Shown here piece after piece: positions 7,916-16,695 of a DNA stretch of 64,000 nucleotides. The translations under genes were made by a program, and so were the position numbers. Source of the DNA: Goodfellowiella coeruleoviolacea (lineage in GTDB: Bacteria; Actinomycetota; Actinomycetes; Mycobacteriales; Pseudonocardiaceae); contig NZ_JAMTCK010000016.1 in assembly GCF_024171785.1 (NCBI RefSeq), positions 170,505 through 234,504 on the forward strand, given 5' to 3'. The stretch's first letter is position 1; every line of letters begins with the position of its first letter. Under the pieces are notes generated by a model. It was given only the letters and a program-made list of their open reading frames with translations. It had not been told where the DNA came from and ran no database searches.

Positions 7916-8683
7916 ATGGGCGCTGTATCACGTGATACTCGGCTGACGCGGGATCTGTCGGCGGAGGTGGCCGCGCTCGCGGCCGTTCCGCTGTTCGCCC
8001 TGGTCGACCCGGCCCGGCTGGACAGCCTGGTGCGCCGCTCGACGGCGCGGGTGGTGCGTGCCGGAACCGTGGTCGCGGTGCGCGGCCAACCCGCCGACCA
8101 CCTCGTCGTGGTGGTGGCCGGTGCGCTGACCGCGCTGCACGACACCGCCGAGGGCCGGCGGCTGCGGTTGGGGGAGTTCCCCGCGCCCTGCACGGTCGAC
8201 AAGGCGGCCGTGCTCGACGGCAGCGGCCACAGCGCGACCTGGATCTCGACCTGCCGCACCCGGTTGCGACTGCTGCCAGCCGAGGCGTTGCGCGACCTGA
8301 TCGACGACGTCCCGGCCGTGCGTCACCACGTGCTGGGCTACCTGTCCAGGCAACTCCGCCACCAACAGGAACAGCTGGTGCGCGCGTCGTTCACGGACAC
8401 CACCGCGCGGGTGGCCGCCTGGCTGGTCCGCGCCGCCGGTCGCCCCGGGACCAGTCGGGACACGGCCAGTCGGGACACGGCCAGTCGGGCCGGGGCCAGG
8501 GTGGTCCTGCCCGGCGCGCAGGCCGGCCTCGCCGAGGCGGTGGGTGCCAGCCGGGTGTCGGTCAACCGGGCGCTGCGTGCCCTGGCCCGGGACGGGCTGG
8601 TGCGAGTCGAACCGGGCGCGGTGCACGTGCTGGCGCTCGACCGCCTCACCGCCCGGGCGAGGACACCGGACGGGCTGGGCTGA
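7916..8683 (+). CDS. Crp/Fnr-family transcriptional regulator
   Basis: A 255-aa protein with an N-terminal cyclic-nucleotide-binding jelly roll (about 20-130) and a C-terminal winged helix (about 165-245; recognition helix ASRVSVNRALRALARDG). The phosphate-binding cassette looks degenerate (GEFPAPCTVDKAAV in place of the GE-A-L...RxA pattern), so cAMP binding is doubtful. AGGAG lies 10 nt before the ATG. A 15-bp tandem repeat (8449-8493) encodes TSRDTASRDTASR between the helical linker and the HTH. Divergent from yciI-like gene, a likely target. Confidence 0.82.
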   Translation: MGAVSRDTRLTRDLSAEVAALAAVPLFALVDPARLDSLVRRSTARVVRAGTVVAVRGQPADHLVVVVAGALTALHDTAEGRRLRLGEFPAPCTVDKAAVLDGSGHSATWISTCRTRLRLLPAEALRDLIDDVPAVRHHVLGYLSRQLRHQQEQLVRASFTDTTARVAAWLVRAAGRPGTSRDTASRDTASRAGARVVLPGAQAGLAEAVGASRVSVNRALRALARDGLVRVEPGAVHVLALDRLTARARTPDGLG

Positions 8684-8861
8684 TCGCTGGCACAGCGGTG
8701 GCGCGACAGCCACCGGTGGCGCATGGTCGATTGAGGCAGTCCTGATCGGACGCTGGACCAGGCGCCAGCTCCGGTCAACGCCGGCCGCGCCGGTCAGTGT
8801 CCGGCGAGTGGCGAGCGGTGAGCACGTGCCAGGCGTGCCGAGGTGACGAGGAGGACGAGTC

Positions 8862-9242
8862 GTGTCGGAGACACCGAACCAGCTACCCCAGCAACAGATC
8901 CCGAAGACGCCGGACACGTCCAGCACCGCGACGCCGGAGCAGGCCAGGCGGGCGAGGCAGGCCATGGCCGGGGACGCCTCCGGGCCGAGCGAGCGGGCGC
9001 GGGAGCAGAACGTGTTCAACCGGATCGAGCAACTCATCCACGAGGAGCACGAACTGCGCGAGCGGGCCCAGCGCGGCGAACTGGACACCGCGGAGGAACG
9101 GCGGCGACTGTCCAATGTGGAAGCCTCGCTGGACCAGTGCTGGGACCTGCTCCGCCAGCGGCGGGCGTTGCGCGTGGCCGGCCAGGACGCCGATCGGGCG
9201 CAGCCGCGTCCCAAGGAGGAAGTGGAGCGCTACCTCCAGTGA
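8862..9242 (+). CDS. DUF2630-like small protein
   Basis: A 126-aa charged helical protein. The core VFNRIEQLIHEEHELRERA followed by a short loop and RRRLSNVEASLDQCWDLLRQRRALR matches the two-helix hairpin of the DUF2630 family, common in actinomycetes and of unknown function. The first 45 residues are Pro/Gln/Thr-rich and probably disordered. Start is GTG preceded by GAGGAGGACGAGTC. No membrane segment. It stands alone between the Crp-type regulator and a second unknown gene. Confidence 0.75.
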   Translation: MSETPNQLPQQQIPKTPDTSSTATPEQARRARQAMAGDASGPSERAREQNVFNRIEQLIHEEHELRERAQRGELDTAEERRRLSNVEASLDQCWDLLRQRRALRVAGQDADRAQPRPKEEVERYLQ

Positions 9243-9508
9243 GTTCCCCGGTGGTGGACCGCACAGAAGTGGCGGCCCACGCGGACGTGGTTCGCTCGCG
9301 CGGTTGGCGGCACAGCGCGGGCGAACACCCTCCGCTTACCTTTTCCCGGTTTTCGCGGTGACCGCCCAGCCTTCCTGTCACCCAGACGGCCGCATTGCCC
9401 GGCTAAAGTCGCGCTACTCGCCATCGACCGGTCACCGACCGCTTAGCGCCGCCGATCGCAGGGAAGCCCGATCCGGGAAGCGGAGCCTCTTGTTCTTGGT
9501 AGGCAATT

Positions 9509-9545
9509 AACTGCACGCAGTTGAAGCGGCGGTGCTACCGCCGCT
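9509..9545 (+). promoter_or_regulatory. two adjacent hairpins in the leader of the next gene
   Basis: AACTGC/GCAGTT (9509-9522, 2-nt loop) is followed at once by AGCGGCGGT/ACCGCCGCT (9525-9545), a perfect 9-bp stem with a GCT loop. They end 12 nt before the GGGAGG ribosome site of the gene at 9570. The positions fit a protein operator for the first dyad and an RNA stem for the second; which applies is unknown. Confidence 0.5.
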
Positions 9546-9569
9546 GTCGTCGCCAAAGGGAGGCACTCC

Positions 9570-10187
9570 GTGAACGGCACGCCAGCGCGTACGGCGGTTG
9601 AGAACGATGCGACGCCACTGCCGTCCCAGGTCGTTCCGATCCCGGAGCTTCCGGCGACCCAGGAGGAACTCGCGGCCAGCGCGGCCGAGCGACTTGGCTG
9701 GCAGGGCACGGTGCTGCCGCAGATGACGTTGATGGGGCGGCGGGTCGTCGTGATCGCCGAACTGCTCGCCGAAGCGCACGCCGAGCGCGTCTGCCTCGGC
9801 GCCGGCCCGGTGGCCGACCGCACCACCGTGGCCACCTGGGTGTGGCCGGAGATGGAGGGGCGGGTCCCACCCGCCGCCGTCCGACTGGTCGGCGTGGTCG
9901 CGGCGGCCAAGCACTGGCGCACCGCCCTGGCCTCGGTGGTGCCCTTTGCCCGCTACGGCCACGGCGCGATCGTGCTGCCGGCGGCCGCGGTGTTGTCGCA
10001 CGACTACATCAGCAACTGCCTGCCCCGCGCGCGCCGCTACGGCGTGACCGTGCTGAGCGTTGACCAGGACGGCACGCTGGCGCTGGACCTGGCCGGCCGG
10101 CAGGACAACGTCCCGGTCGAGGACACCGCGGTGACCCGGTGGGTCAACGAGCTGGTGTACGAGCGCGTGCTGGCCACCACCAGCTGA
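9570..10187 (+). CDS. conserved hypothetical protein
   Basis: A 205-aa protein I do not recognise. GTG follows AAAGGGAGGCACTCC. The first 40 residues are Pro/Thr-rich; the rest looks like an alpha/beta domain with strands RRVVVIAELLAE, RLVGVVAAAKHW, GAIVLPAAAVLSHDYISNCLPRA and GVTVLSVDQDG. No membrane segments and no catalytic motif are evident. The SHDYISNCLPRARRYGV segment is the most motif-like. The upstream leader has two consecutive hairpins, so expression may be controlled post-initiation. Stands alone. Confidence 0.65.
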   Translation: MNGTPARTAVENDATPLPSQVVPIPELPATQEELAASAAERLGWQGTVLPQMTLMGRRVVVIAELLAEAHAERVCLGAGPVADRTTVATWVWPEMEGRVPPAAVRLVGVVAAAKHWRTALASVVPFARYGHGAIVLPAAAVLSHDYISNCLPRARRYGVTVLSVDQDGTLALDLAGRQDNVPVEDTAVTRWVNELVYERVLATTS

Positions 10188-10536
10188 CCCCGTACCACCG
10201 AACACGCCCGCCCCGGCCCAGCCCCACCGCGCCGCGCTGACTTGCACCCACCGCGTCCGCCCGGCCACCCCGCGCACACCCTGTCGCCGCCGCCCACTCC
10301 AGCCCGGTGAACCAGCGCACCAGAACCCGCCGCACGCCACCCGGTGCCGATCCGTCAACCCTCCCGTTCGGACAGTCCTGATCGGACACTGGAACTGGAA
10401 CACGCGGCCCGCGACCACTCGGCTGCTCGGCCGCCCGGACCCGCGTCCCACCCGGATCCCCGTCCGGCGGCCGGAGCGCCAACCGGGCGGCTCTCTACCC
10501 GGCGGAAGACCGTGATGGCGTTCTAGGCTCAGTGCC
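10188..10536. other. 349-bp gap with the promoter of the next gene
   Basis: No convincing coding sequence is seen. The only feature is a -10-like TAGGCT (10524-10529) exactly 7 nt before the ATG at 10537, the pattern of a leaderless transcript. Confidence 0.5.
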
Positions 10537-11187
10537 ATGCGAGTCGTCATAGCTGGAGGCCACGGCAAGATCGCCCGGTTGTTGGAGCGGCTGCTCGCCG
10601 AACGCGACGACCTGCCGGTCGGCCTGGTGCGCAATCCCGACCACTGCGCGGACCTGCGCGCGCTGGAGGCCGAACCGGTGGTCTGCGATCTGGAACGGGC
10701 CGAGGTCGGCGAGGTGGTTGAGCACGTCAGCGGCGCGGACGCGGTCGTGTTCGCGGCCGGGGCTGGCCCGGGCAGCGGCGCGGCGCGCAAGGAAACGGTG
10801 GACCGGGCGGCCTCGGTCCTGCTGGCCGACGCCTGCGAGGCCGCCGGGGTGCGGCGGTTCATCCAGATCAGCTCGATGGGCATCGACCGCGCCGGTGCGC
10901 CCGGCATGGACGAGGTGTTCACCGCCTACCTGCGGGCCAAGGGCGCGGCCGAGGACGACCTGCGCGCGCGTGACCTGGACTGGACAATCCTCCGGCCAGG
11001 CTCGCTGACTGACGAGCCAGGAACCGGTCGGGTTCAGCTGGCCGAGCGCGTCCCGTACGGCTCGGTCAGCCGTCAGGATGTGGCAGCCGTGGTGCTCGCA
11101 CTGCTCGACCACCCCACGACCGTGCGACGCACCCTGGAACTGATCGGCGGCGACACGCCGATCCCTGACGCTGTTTCGGCAGTCTGA
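10537..11187 (+). CDS. NAD(P)-binding atypical SDR protein
   Basis: A 216-aa Rossmann-fold protein of the SDR_a5/NAD(P)H-binding type. The dinucleotide loop GGHGKIARLL lies at residues 7-16, the acidic/arginine cofactor turn around LVRNPDH, the strand ADAVVFAAGAGPGSG near 68-82, and RFIQISSMGID near 107-117, which replaces the classical Tyr-Lys pair. Such proteins reduce quinones or act as redox sensors. There is no ribosome site, but TAGGCT is 7 nt upstream, so the mRNA is probably leaderless. Convergent with the deaminase gene, with module copy B between them. Confidence 0.8.
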   Translation: MRVVIAGGHGKIARLLERLLAERDDLPVGLVRNPDHCADLRALEAEPVVCDLERAEVGEVVEHVSGADAVVFAAGAGPGSGAARKETVDRAASVLLADACEAAGVRRFIQISSMGIDRAGAPGMDEVFTAYLRAKGAAEDDLRARDLDWTILRPGSLTDEPGTGRVQLAERVPYGSVSRQDVAAVVLALLDHPTTVRRTLELIGGDTPIPDAVSAV

Positions 11188-11204
11188 CGCGACGAACGGT
11201 TGGC

Positions 11205-11346
11205 TGTGGACAGCTGGACCGCACCAATGGACCAGACGAACGGTCACCCGCGGAGTTGTCCACAGCTGAGCGAGCACTCCCCGCTCCCGGCCGGACCACG
11301 GATAGGCTGAACCCGGGGTCGCCCCCCTGGGAGGGCGGGGGGCTGG
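11205..11346 (+). repeat. dispersed DnaA-box/TAGGCTG/C6-hairpin module, copy B
   Basis: TTGTCCACA at 11256-11264 is followed after 38 bp by TAGGCTG (11303-11309), five bases, GGGG and a perfect 7-bp stem GCCCCCC (11321-11327) / GGGGGGC (11337-11343) around TGGGAGGGC. A second box, in the opposite direction (TGTGGACAG), is at 11205-11213. The module sits between convergent gene ends. Confidence 0.75.
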
Positions 11347-11373
11347 CCTGGGGCGCGAGAACAACCCGGGCCA

Positions 11374-12585
11374 CTACCCGAAGCAGGTGGCCTCGCCGCG
11401 GTAGGTGGGCACGGTTCGCTCCACCACGGCTCGTGCCGCGCCGTCCCCGCTGACCAGGTGGAACTCCGTGAACCGCTCGGCCAGCTCACCGGCCTTGGCG
11501 TGGCGCAGCCAGACCCGGTCACCCGGCCGCAGCCGTGCGGCGGCCCGGCCGACCACCGGCGTCTGCACCTCACCCGCGCCCTCCGTCGCGGTCAACCGCA
11601 GCCCGGCCGGCAGGTACGGCTGGGGCAGCCGGTCCGCCTTGGCCGGCCCGGACGCCAGGTACCCGCCGGTCAGCAGCGTGGCCGAACGCCGGCCCGGCCG
11701 GCGCACCACCGGCAGGGCGAACAGCGCGGCCGGCCGCGGCCGGAACGCCCGGTACGCGTCGAACAGGGTGGGGCCGAACAGACCCGACCCGGCCGCCAGT
11801 TCGGTCACCGCGTTGTCCGCGCGGGTGACCTCCAGGCTGCCGGTGCCGCCACCGTTCACGAACTCCAGCGGCGCCACCGACCGCACCGCGGCCACCACAG
11901 CGGCGCGTCGTGCCGCCAACTCAGCGGCTGAACGGCGTTGCATCCACCTGACGGCCGCCCCGTACAGCGGACGTCCTGGTGGCGCGTCACCCACGCCAGC
12001 GATCTGCCCCTCGTAGGCCATGATCCCGACCAGGGCGAAGCCTGGCCGACGCGTGATCTGCTCGGCCAGGGTGACGGCCTGGACTGGCGTGCGCACCGGT
12101 GAGCGACGCGTGCCCACGTGCACGCCGGGCAGCGGACGCCAGGCGGTGTCCAGTTCGAGGCAGACGCGGATCTCGGGGTGGTCAGCGCCCAGGGCCGCGT
12201 CCACCAGGTCGAGGTGGGCCAGTGAGTCCACGGTGATGGTGATGGCGCGGCGGGCCACCGGATCGGCGGCCAGGCGGCGCAGCCCGGCCCGGTCCGCGGT
12301 GGGGTAGGCGACCAGCAGGTCGTCACTGGTGCCCAGGCCGCACAACCACAGCGCCTCGGCCAGCGTGTAGCACATCAGGCCGCGGAACCCGGTGCGGGCC
12401 AGCGCGCGTTCCAGCAGGTAGCGGCAGCGGACCGACTTGGTGGCCAGTCGGATCGGCACGCCGCCGGCCCGGCGGAGCAGGTCGGTGGCGTTGTGGTCGA
12501 AGGCGGCGAGGTCGACGACGGCGAACGGCGGGTCAAGCCCCTTGGTAGCGGCCTCCAGCCTGTCCAACTCCGGCTCGGTGGGCAC
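11374..12585 (-). CDS. PLP-dependent amino acid deaminase/aldolase (fold type III)
   Basis: A 403-aa alanine-racemase-like TIM-barrel protein. The PLP lysine is in IRLATKSVRC (Lys50), the barrel strands continue through GLMCYTLAEALWL and RVCLELDTAWRPL, and the D-threonine-aldolase-type C-terminal region ends in HAKAGELAERFTEFHLV and a final Cys (ATCFG). The family handles D-amino acids such as D-serine or D-threonine; the exact substrate is not known. GTG at 12585 has no ribosome site but TACCGT lies 6 nt upstream (leaderless). Divergent from a sugar-lactone oxidase, a pairing often seen in actinomycetes. Confidence 0.8.
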   Translation of the reverse strand: MPTEPELDRLEAATKGLDPPFAVVDLAAFDHNATDLLRRAGGVPIRLATKSVRCRYLLERALARTGFRGLMCYTLAEALWLCGLGTSDDLLVAYPTADRAGLRRLAADPVARRAITITVDSLAHLDLVDAALGADHPEIRVCLELDTAWRPLPGVHVGTRRSPVRTPVQAVTLAEQITRRPGFALVGIMAYEGQIAGVGDAPPGRPLYGAAVRWMQRRSAAELAARRAAVVAAVRSVAPLEFVNGGGTGSLEVTRADNAVTELAAGSGLFGPTLFDAYRAFRPRPAALFALPVVRRPGRRSATLLTGGYLASGPAKADRLPQPYLPAGLRLTATEGAGEVQTPVVGRAAARLRPGDRVWLRHAKAGELAERFTEFHLVSGDGAARAVVERTVPTYRGEATCFG

Positions 12586-12616
12586 ATCCGTACGGTACGG
12601 GCCACCACCTTGTAAT

Positions 12617-12631
12617 GTGAATAGGTTTCAC
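12617..12631. promoter_or_regulatory. GTGAA-TAGGT-TTCAC dyad between divergent genes
   Basis: A 5-bp inverted repeat GTGAA/TTCAC with a 5-bp spacer, overlapping a second dyad AGGT-TTC-ACCT, in the AT-richer centre of the 93-bp region between the deaminase and oxidase genes. It is well placed to control both; the protein is unknown, and the nearby TetR regulator is one candidate. Confidence 0.4.
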
Positions 12632-12678
12632 CTAATCTCTGAGCCCTCAGTGAGTCCCCCACTACCGGGAGCGACGGC

Positions 12679-14043
12679 ATGGCGGGATCGCGGCGGCTGC
12701 CCAGTGGACCACCCACAACTGGCCAGTGGACGAACTGGGCCGGAACCGCCCGTGCCACACCGGCCCGCGTGACCTGTCCCCGCAGCGTCGAGGAGATCGT
12801 CGACACCGTCACCCACGCCGCCCAGCACGGGCTGACCGTGCGCCCGCGCGGCGCCGGCCACTCGTTCACCGCCATCGCCGCCACCACGGGCGTGGCCGTT
12901 GACCTGCGGAACTGGCGCGGCGTGGTCACGGCCGACGCGACAACCGGGCTGGTCACCGTCCGCGCCGGCACCCCGCTGCGCCAGCTCAACCTCGAACTCG
13001 ACCGCCACGGCCTGGCCATGGCCAACCTCGGCGACATCGACGCGCAGACCGTGGCCGGGGCCATCGCCACCGGCACCCACGGCACCGGCAGCCGCCTCGG
13101 CGGGCTGGCCACCCAGGTCGTGGCCGTGGAACTGGTGCTGGCCGACGGCAGCCTGGTGCGCTGCTCGGCCGAGGAACGCCCCGAGCTGTTCCAGGCCGCC
13201 AGGGTCGGCCTGGGCGCACTGGGCGTGCTCACCACCGTCACCCTGCGCTGCGTGCCCGCGTTCACGCTGGCCGCCGACGAACGTCCGCAACGCCTGGAGC
13301 AGGTGCTGGACCACCTGCCCGAGTTGGTCGAACACAACGACCACTTCGAGTTCTACTGGTTCCCCTACGGCCGCAACGCCCTGGTCAAGCGCAACAACCG
13401 GCTGCCACCCGACCAGCCGGCCCGGCCACTGGGCCGGCTGCGCGGTTACGTCGAGTACGAGCTGGTGGAGAACGCGGCGTTCGGCACGCTGTGCCGCCTC
13501 GGCCGGGCCGTGCCCGCGCTGGTCCGCCCGCTCCAGGCGCTGTCCAGCGCCGCCCTGTCCACCCGCCGCTACAGTGACCGCTCCTACCGCGTGTTCGCCA
13601 CCACCCGGCGGGTGCGGTTCGTGGAGTCCGAGTACGCCGTGCCCAGGGCCGCGCTGCCGCACGTGCTCGCCGAACTGCGCGCGCGGGTGCCCAGGTTGAT
13701 CCACCCGGTGATGTTCCCGGTCGAGGTGCGCGTGGCCAGTGGCGACGACATCTGGCTGTCCACCGCGCACGGCCGGGACACCGCCTACGTGGCCGTGCAC
13801 CAGTACGTGGGCATGCCCTACCGGGAGTACTTCGACCTGTTCGAGGCGGTGGCCGGAGCCGTTGACGGCCGGCCGCACTGGGGCAAGCTGCACCGGCTGG
13901 ACGCGACCGCGCTGGCAGCACGCTACCCGCGGTTCGCCGACTTCCAACGGGTGCGGGCCGAGGTGGACCCGCAGGGGCGGTTCCGCAACGCCTACCTCGA
14001 CCGGGTGCTGGGCGCACCGGGCACGGGCACCGGGTCGGGCTGA
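12679..14043 (+). CDS. D-arabinono-1,4-lactone oxidase / alditol-oxidase-type flavoenzyme
   Basis: A 454-aa VAO-fold FAD enzyme that oxidises a sugar lactone or alditol with O2. The FAD-binding N-terminal domain starts after ATPARVTCPRSVEEIV; PRGAGHSF (residues 56-63) carries His61, the position that binds FAD covalently in this family. GDIDAQTVAGAIATGTHGTG (about 117-136) forms the pyrophosphate loop. The C-terminal ALO domain shows RPHWGKLH and the closing FRNAYLDRVLG. GGGAG lies 8 nt before the ATG. Divergent from the PLP enzyme. Confidence 0.88.
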   Translation: MAGSRRLPSGPPTTGQWTNWAGTARATPARVTCPRSVEEIVDTVTHAAQHGLTVRPRGAGHSFTAIAATTGVAVDLRNWRGVVTADATTGLVTVRAGTPLRQLNLELDRHGLAMANLGDIDAQTVAGAIATGTHGTGSRLGGLATQVVAVELVLADGSLVRCSAEERPELFQAARVGLGALGVLTTVTLRCVPAFTLAADERPQRLEQVLDHLPELVEHNDHFEFYWFPYGRNALVKRNNRLPPDQPARPLGRLRGYVEYELVENAAFGTLCRLGRAVPALVRPLQALSSAALSTRRYSDRSYRVFATTRRVRFVESEYAVPRAALPHVLAELRARVPRLIHPVMFPVEVRVASGDDIWLSTAHGRDTAYVAVHQYVGMPYREYFDLFEAVAGAVDGRPHWGKLHRLDATALAARYPRFADFQRVRAEVDPQGRFRNAYLDRVLGAPGTGTGSG

Positions 14044-14098
14044 GCGCGCCACCTGGTCGGGCGAGCGCCACCGCCGGGGTGAGCGCGGCCCGATCCGC

Positions 14099-14713
14099 TC
14101 ACTCGCCGAGGCAGCCGGCCAGGTAGCCCCGGACCAGGTTCTTGGCCTCGGTCAACACCGCCGGGTCACCCGCTGGTGAGCGGCGGAAGGCCAGGTTCAG
14201 CACGCCGTCGGCCGCCTCCACCGCCACGGCCAGCGGCAGTCGCAGGTTGGTCAGGGGCAGGTCGAAGCGTTCCGCGATGAGCTGGGCCAGGCGGTTGGCG
14301 ATCACCGCGTTGTTGTCCATCCGGTCGTCCAGCAACCGGTGGTCGACCACGTCGCCGAAGTGCAGCCGGCTGAAGCCCGGCACGCTGCGGTGCATGGCCA
14401 CGTAGACGTCGAACACCGGCTCCACCGCGTCCCACCAGTGCCGTGCCTCGATCGCCGAGAACCGCTCGCCCACCGCGGCCAGGAAGCGGTCCAGGTTGCG
14501 CAGGGTCAGCGCCTGCACCACGGCCCGCTTGTCCGGGAAGAACTGGTAGAGCGAGCCGACCGCGACACCGGCCCGTTCCGCGATCAGCGTGGTGGTCACC
14601 CCGTCGAAACCGACCTGGTCGATGAGTTCGGCGCACGCGTCGAGCATCCGTTCGACGCGCTGGGCGCTGCGTTGCTGGACCGGCTTGCGTCTCAGCGGAG
14701 TGGGGGTGGACAC
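14099..14713 (-). CDS. TetR-family transcriptional regulator
   Basis: A 204-aa repressor. The N-terminal three-helix DNA-binding domain is standard: SAQRVERMLDACAELIDQVG, TTLIAERAGVAVGSLYQFFPDK (recognition helix VGSLYQFF) at about residues 40-62. The ligand domain is of the long helical type with no recognisable ligand signature. GTG at 14713 follows AAGGAGTCGCC. The gene's 3' end is 55 bp from the convergent oxidase. A 0.9-kb gene-poor region lies upstream. Confidence 0.88.
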   Translation of the reverse strand: MSTPTPLRRKPVQQRSAQRVERMLDACAELIDQVGFDGVTTTLIAERAGVAVGSLYQFFPDKRAVVQALTLRNLDRFLAAVGERFSAIEARHWWDAVEPVFDVYVAMHRSVPGFSRLHFGDVVDHRLLDDRMDNNAVIANRLAQLIAERFDLPLTNLRLPLAVAVEAADGVLNLAFRRSPAGDPAVLTEAKNLVRGYLAGCLGE

Positions 14714-15613
14714 GGCGACTCCTTCGACGTGGGGGCTCCATCTTGCCCGGGTGGGCGGACGCGCACCGGGGTGTGCGGCCCGACACGCCCAAGGGTGAAC
14801 AGGTGCTGGGTTCCGGTCCCTGGTGCAGCCGGCCCGGTCCGTCGGATTCCGCCGCTGGCAAGTCGCGGACGGGAGTGGGGGACCGTTTTGACGTGACCAT
14901 CCTGGTGCTGAACCAACCGGCTCGTCCCGACGTGTCGCGTCCTGTCGCGCCCGGGACCGGTGGCATCCGGAGCAACGGTGATACGGGTGTGTCGGCACCA
15001 CTGGCGGAAGATCATAACCACTGAATCGAGTCATCCAGTACTTCTCTGGCCGGTGCAACCAAACCGGGACAAATGATTTGTTTGTCAAAGCACCTAGTTG
15101 GCTTTTCTCGCTGGTTGTCCCGGTCCACACCGGACCGCACCTGTCCACGCCTGTCCGCGCGGCCGGGGCGGGGTGCCAGGCGGGGAGTGCGGAGCCGTGG
15201 GGGTCGGGCTGTGGGGGCCGGGTTGTGGGGGCCGGGTTCGGTGTGGACGACGGCCGCGAAGTGGCCCGCCAACCGGGTCCGCGACCGCCAACAGGGCCTG
15301 GCCAGCGCCAACGGCTCCGCGGCCGGGGCGGGGTCGGCAGGGGCGGGGTCGGCCGGGGTGACCGCGCCGGGGTTGCCGGTTGGGGGCAGGTGGACCGGAT
15401 CGGGTGATCAGCTCGGAAGGGGCGGTCTCCGCCGGCCTGGCGATCGCATATGTGGCGCACCGGGTGGCCGCGGTTATCCCGGGGGAGCGGGCGTGCTCGG
15501 GTCCTACTCCGAGTGTCACGCCGAGACCAGCCCCGCGTCTTTTTGGATGAAAATCCGATGCCCGGAACCGGTGGTGAAAGCCAGGCGTACCGAAAAACGG
15601 ACCTAATGGAGTT
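14714..15613. other. 900-bp gene-poor region with AT-richer pockets
   Basis: No convincing gene. An AT-rich patch at about 15005-15120 contains the perfect 13-bp palindrome ACAAATGATTTGT (15069-15081). G-rich imperfect tandem repeats of GTGGGGGCCGGGTT lie at about 15195-15240 and of CGGGGTCGGCAGGGG at about 15325-15365. A second AT-richer pocket (15535-15680) leads into a small candidate ORF. Confidence 0.5.
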
Positions 15614-15823
15614 ATGAACAATTCATATGTCGTTTCCGGCGGCCGTGTTCTTGGTCGTGCAGCGGAGTTCGTCAACGTTGTCCCGATGAGGATGGTCAAG
15701 TACTTTCCGCCCGAGGGCAAGCCAAAGCCCGCGGCCAACGCGGCCCGACCCGGAACCGCTGAATGTGTGCTGGCGGGCGCGGCCGGGTCGGATTCCGCCG
15801 GCGCTCGGGAGCGGACCGGGTGA
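15614..15823 (+). CDS. candidate small protein (69 aa), uncertain
   Basis: Starts ATG with GGAG 4 nt upstream, in the AT-richest part of the region. Codons in the first third have low G/C at the third position, unlike the rest of the window, while the second half is typical. The sequence MNNSYVVSGGRVLG...VPMRMVKYFPPEGKPKP has no membrane segment and only one Cys, with no peptide-modification enzyme nearby. No family is recognised. It may be a real small protein, a decayed import or chance. Confidence 0.3.
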   Translation: MNNSYVVSGGRVLGRAAEFVNVVPMRMVKYFPPEGKPKPAANAARPGTAECVLAGAAGSDSAGARERTG

Positions 15824-15835
15824 CTGGCGGGCCGG

Positions 15836-15897
15836 TCAGGTGGGGCCGGCCGGGTGGGCCCCGGCCGGGTGGGCCCCGGCCGGTTGGGCGCCGGCCG
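15836..15897. repeat. 17-bp tandem repeat
   Basis: About 3.5 copies of a 17-bp unit GGTGGGCCCCGGCCGGG with minor drift, giving a self-complementary G/C block. It follows the small ORF directly; the remaining sequence to 16233 shows no gene I can support. Confidence 0.6.
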
Positions 15898-16233
15898 CGG
15901 CACGCTGGCAAGCGCTGTCCGGACGGGGAACACCGGACGGGAAACGCCGGGTGGCGGGCACCCGGCGTGACGATTGGGGTCCGCGGACCGGCGCCGGTCG
16001 GGGGAAGAGTGTGCGCAGCAGCGCCGGCCCGCGGAAGTCGTGGCTCACCCGGCACGGGCCGGGGAGAACTCGGTGGACAACTGTGCTGTTGTGGCCAGCG
16101 GCAGGCGCTGGCGGGTCGCACCGGTGGCCCGGTACGGGGCGGTCGGGGGTACGCCCGACCGGGCCACCGGCTGACTGGCGGACACGCGAGCTGTGCTCAG
16201 TCGGGGTCAGGCACAGGTCGCCGCCGCCTGCCC

Positions 16234-16695
16234 TCAGTGCGCTCCAGGGGACGCTCCGGCGGTGTCCGCGACCGTTGTCGCACCGGACACCGCACTGGAC
16301 GCCGTTCCGGCGGCCGGGCGTCGACCTCGGGTAGGAGGCACCTCGGTGGGAGTGCGGCGGTGCCGAGACATCCTGGGGGCCAGTCCACCGGCCACCAGAT
16401 GCTCGTACGCGGCCCGCCACACCGGGCAGGGCGACTTCTGCTGTCGCCACCGTGAAGAACACTCTGGGCAGTTGCCCTTCTGGTCCGGCTCGTGCGCGGC
16501 CAGCAGGGCGCGCCAGCCCTCGGTCAGCCGAGGCAGCTCGGAACGAGCCACGGACAGCAGCGAGGGGGCGTCGGCGCGGTTGGCGAGTTCGCTGATCAGA
16601 TCAAGCCGTTCCCACACCGCGTTGCGCAGAACCTGGCCCAGTATCTCGTCCACCGCAACGTCACCGTCACCTTTCCGCCTGCTCAGCGGCTTCAC
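16234..16695 (-). CDS. hypothetical protein with Cys-rich C-terminal part
   Basis: Up to 153 aa. It is of the type found beside XRE regulators in actinomycetes: a helical core VDEILGQVLRNAVWERLDLISELANRADAPSLLSVA, then LTEGWRALLAAHEPD and a CPEC...CPVW cysteine pair spacing that could bind zinc, then a basic Ser/Thr/Pro tail. The start is uncertain: GTG at 16695 overlaps the upstream gene by 29 bp, while GTG at 16653 would avoid the overlap and begins nearer the conserved core. Co-oriented and coupled with the 115-aa gene upstream. Function unknown. Confidence 0.6.
   Translation of the reverse strand: MKPLSRRKGDGDVAVDEILGQVLRNAVWERLDLISELANRADAPSLLSVARSELPRLTEGWRALLAAHEPDQKGNCPECSSRWRQQKSPCPVWRAAYEHLVAGGLAPRMSRHRRTPTEVPPTRGRRPAAGTASSAVSGATTVADTAGASPGAH

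Noticed and set aside
15094..15933. Long minus-strand Pro/Arg-rich frame
   Set aside because: Typical artefact of high GC; no start signal, low-complexity content only, crosses tandem repeats.
16066..16085. A fifth copy of the dispersed module, from GGTGGACAACTG at about 16072
   Set aside because: The box has a mismatch and neither TAGGCTG nor the C6 hairpin follows at the right distance.
14714..16233. RiPP or CRISPR locus in the gene-poor stretch
   Set aside because: The short ORF lacks a modifiable core or nearby enzymes, and the repeats are contiguous with no spacers.
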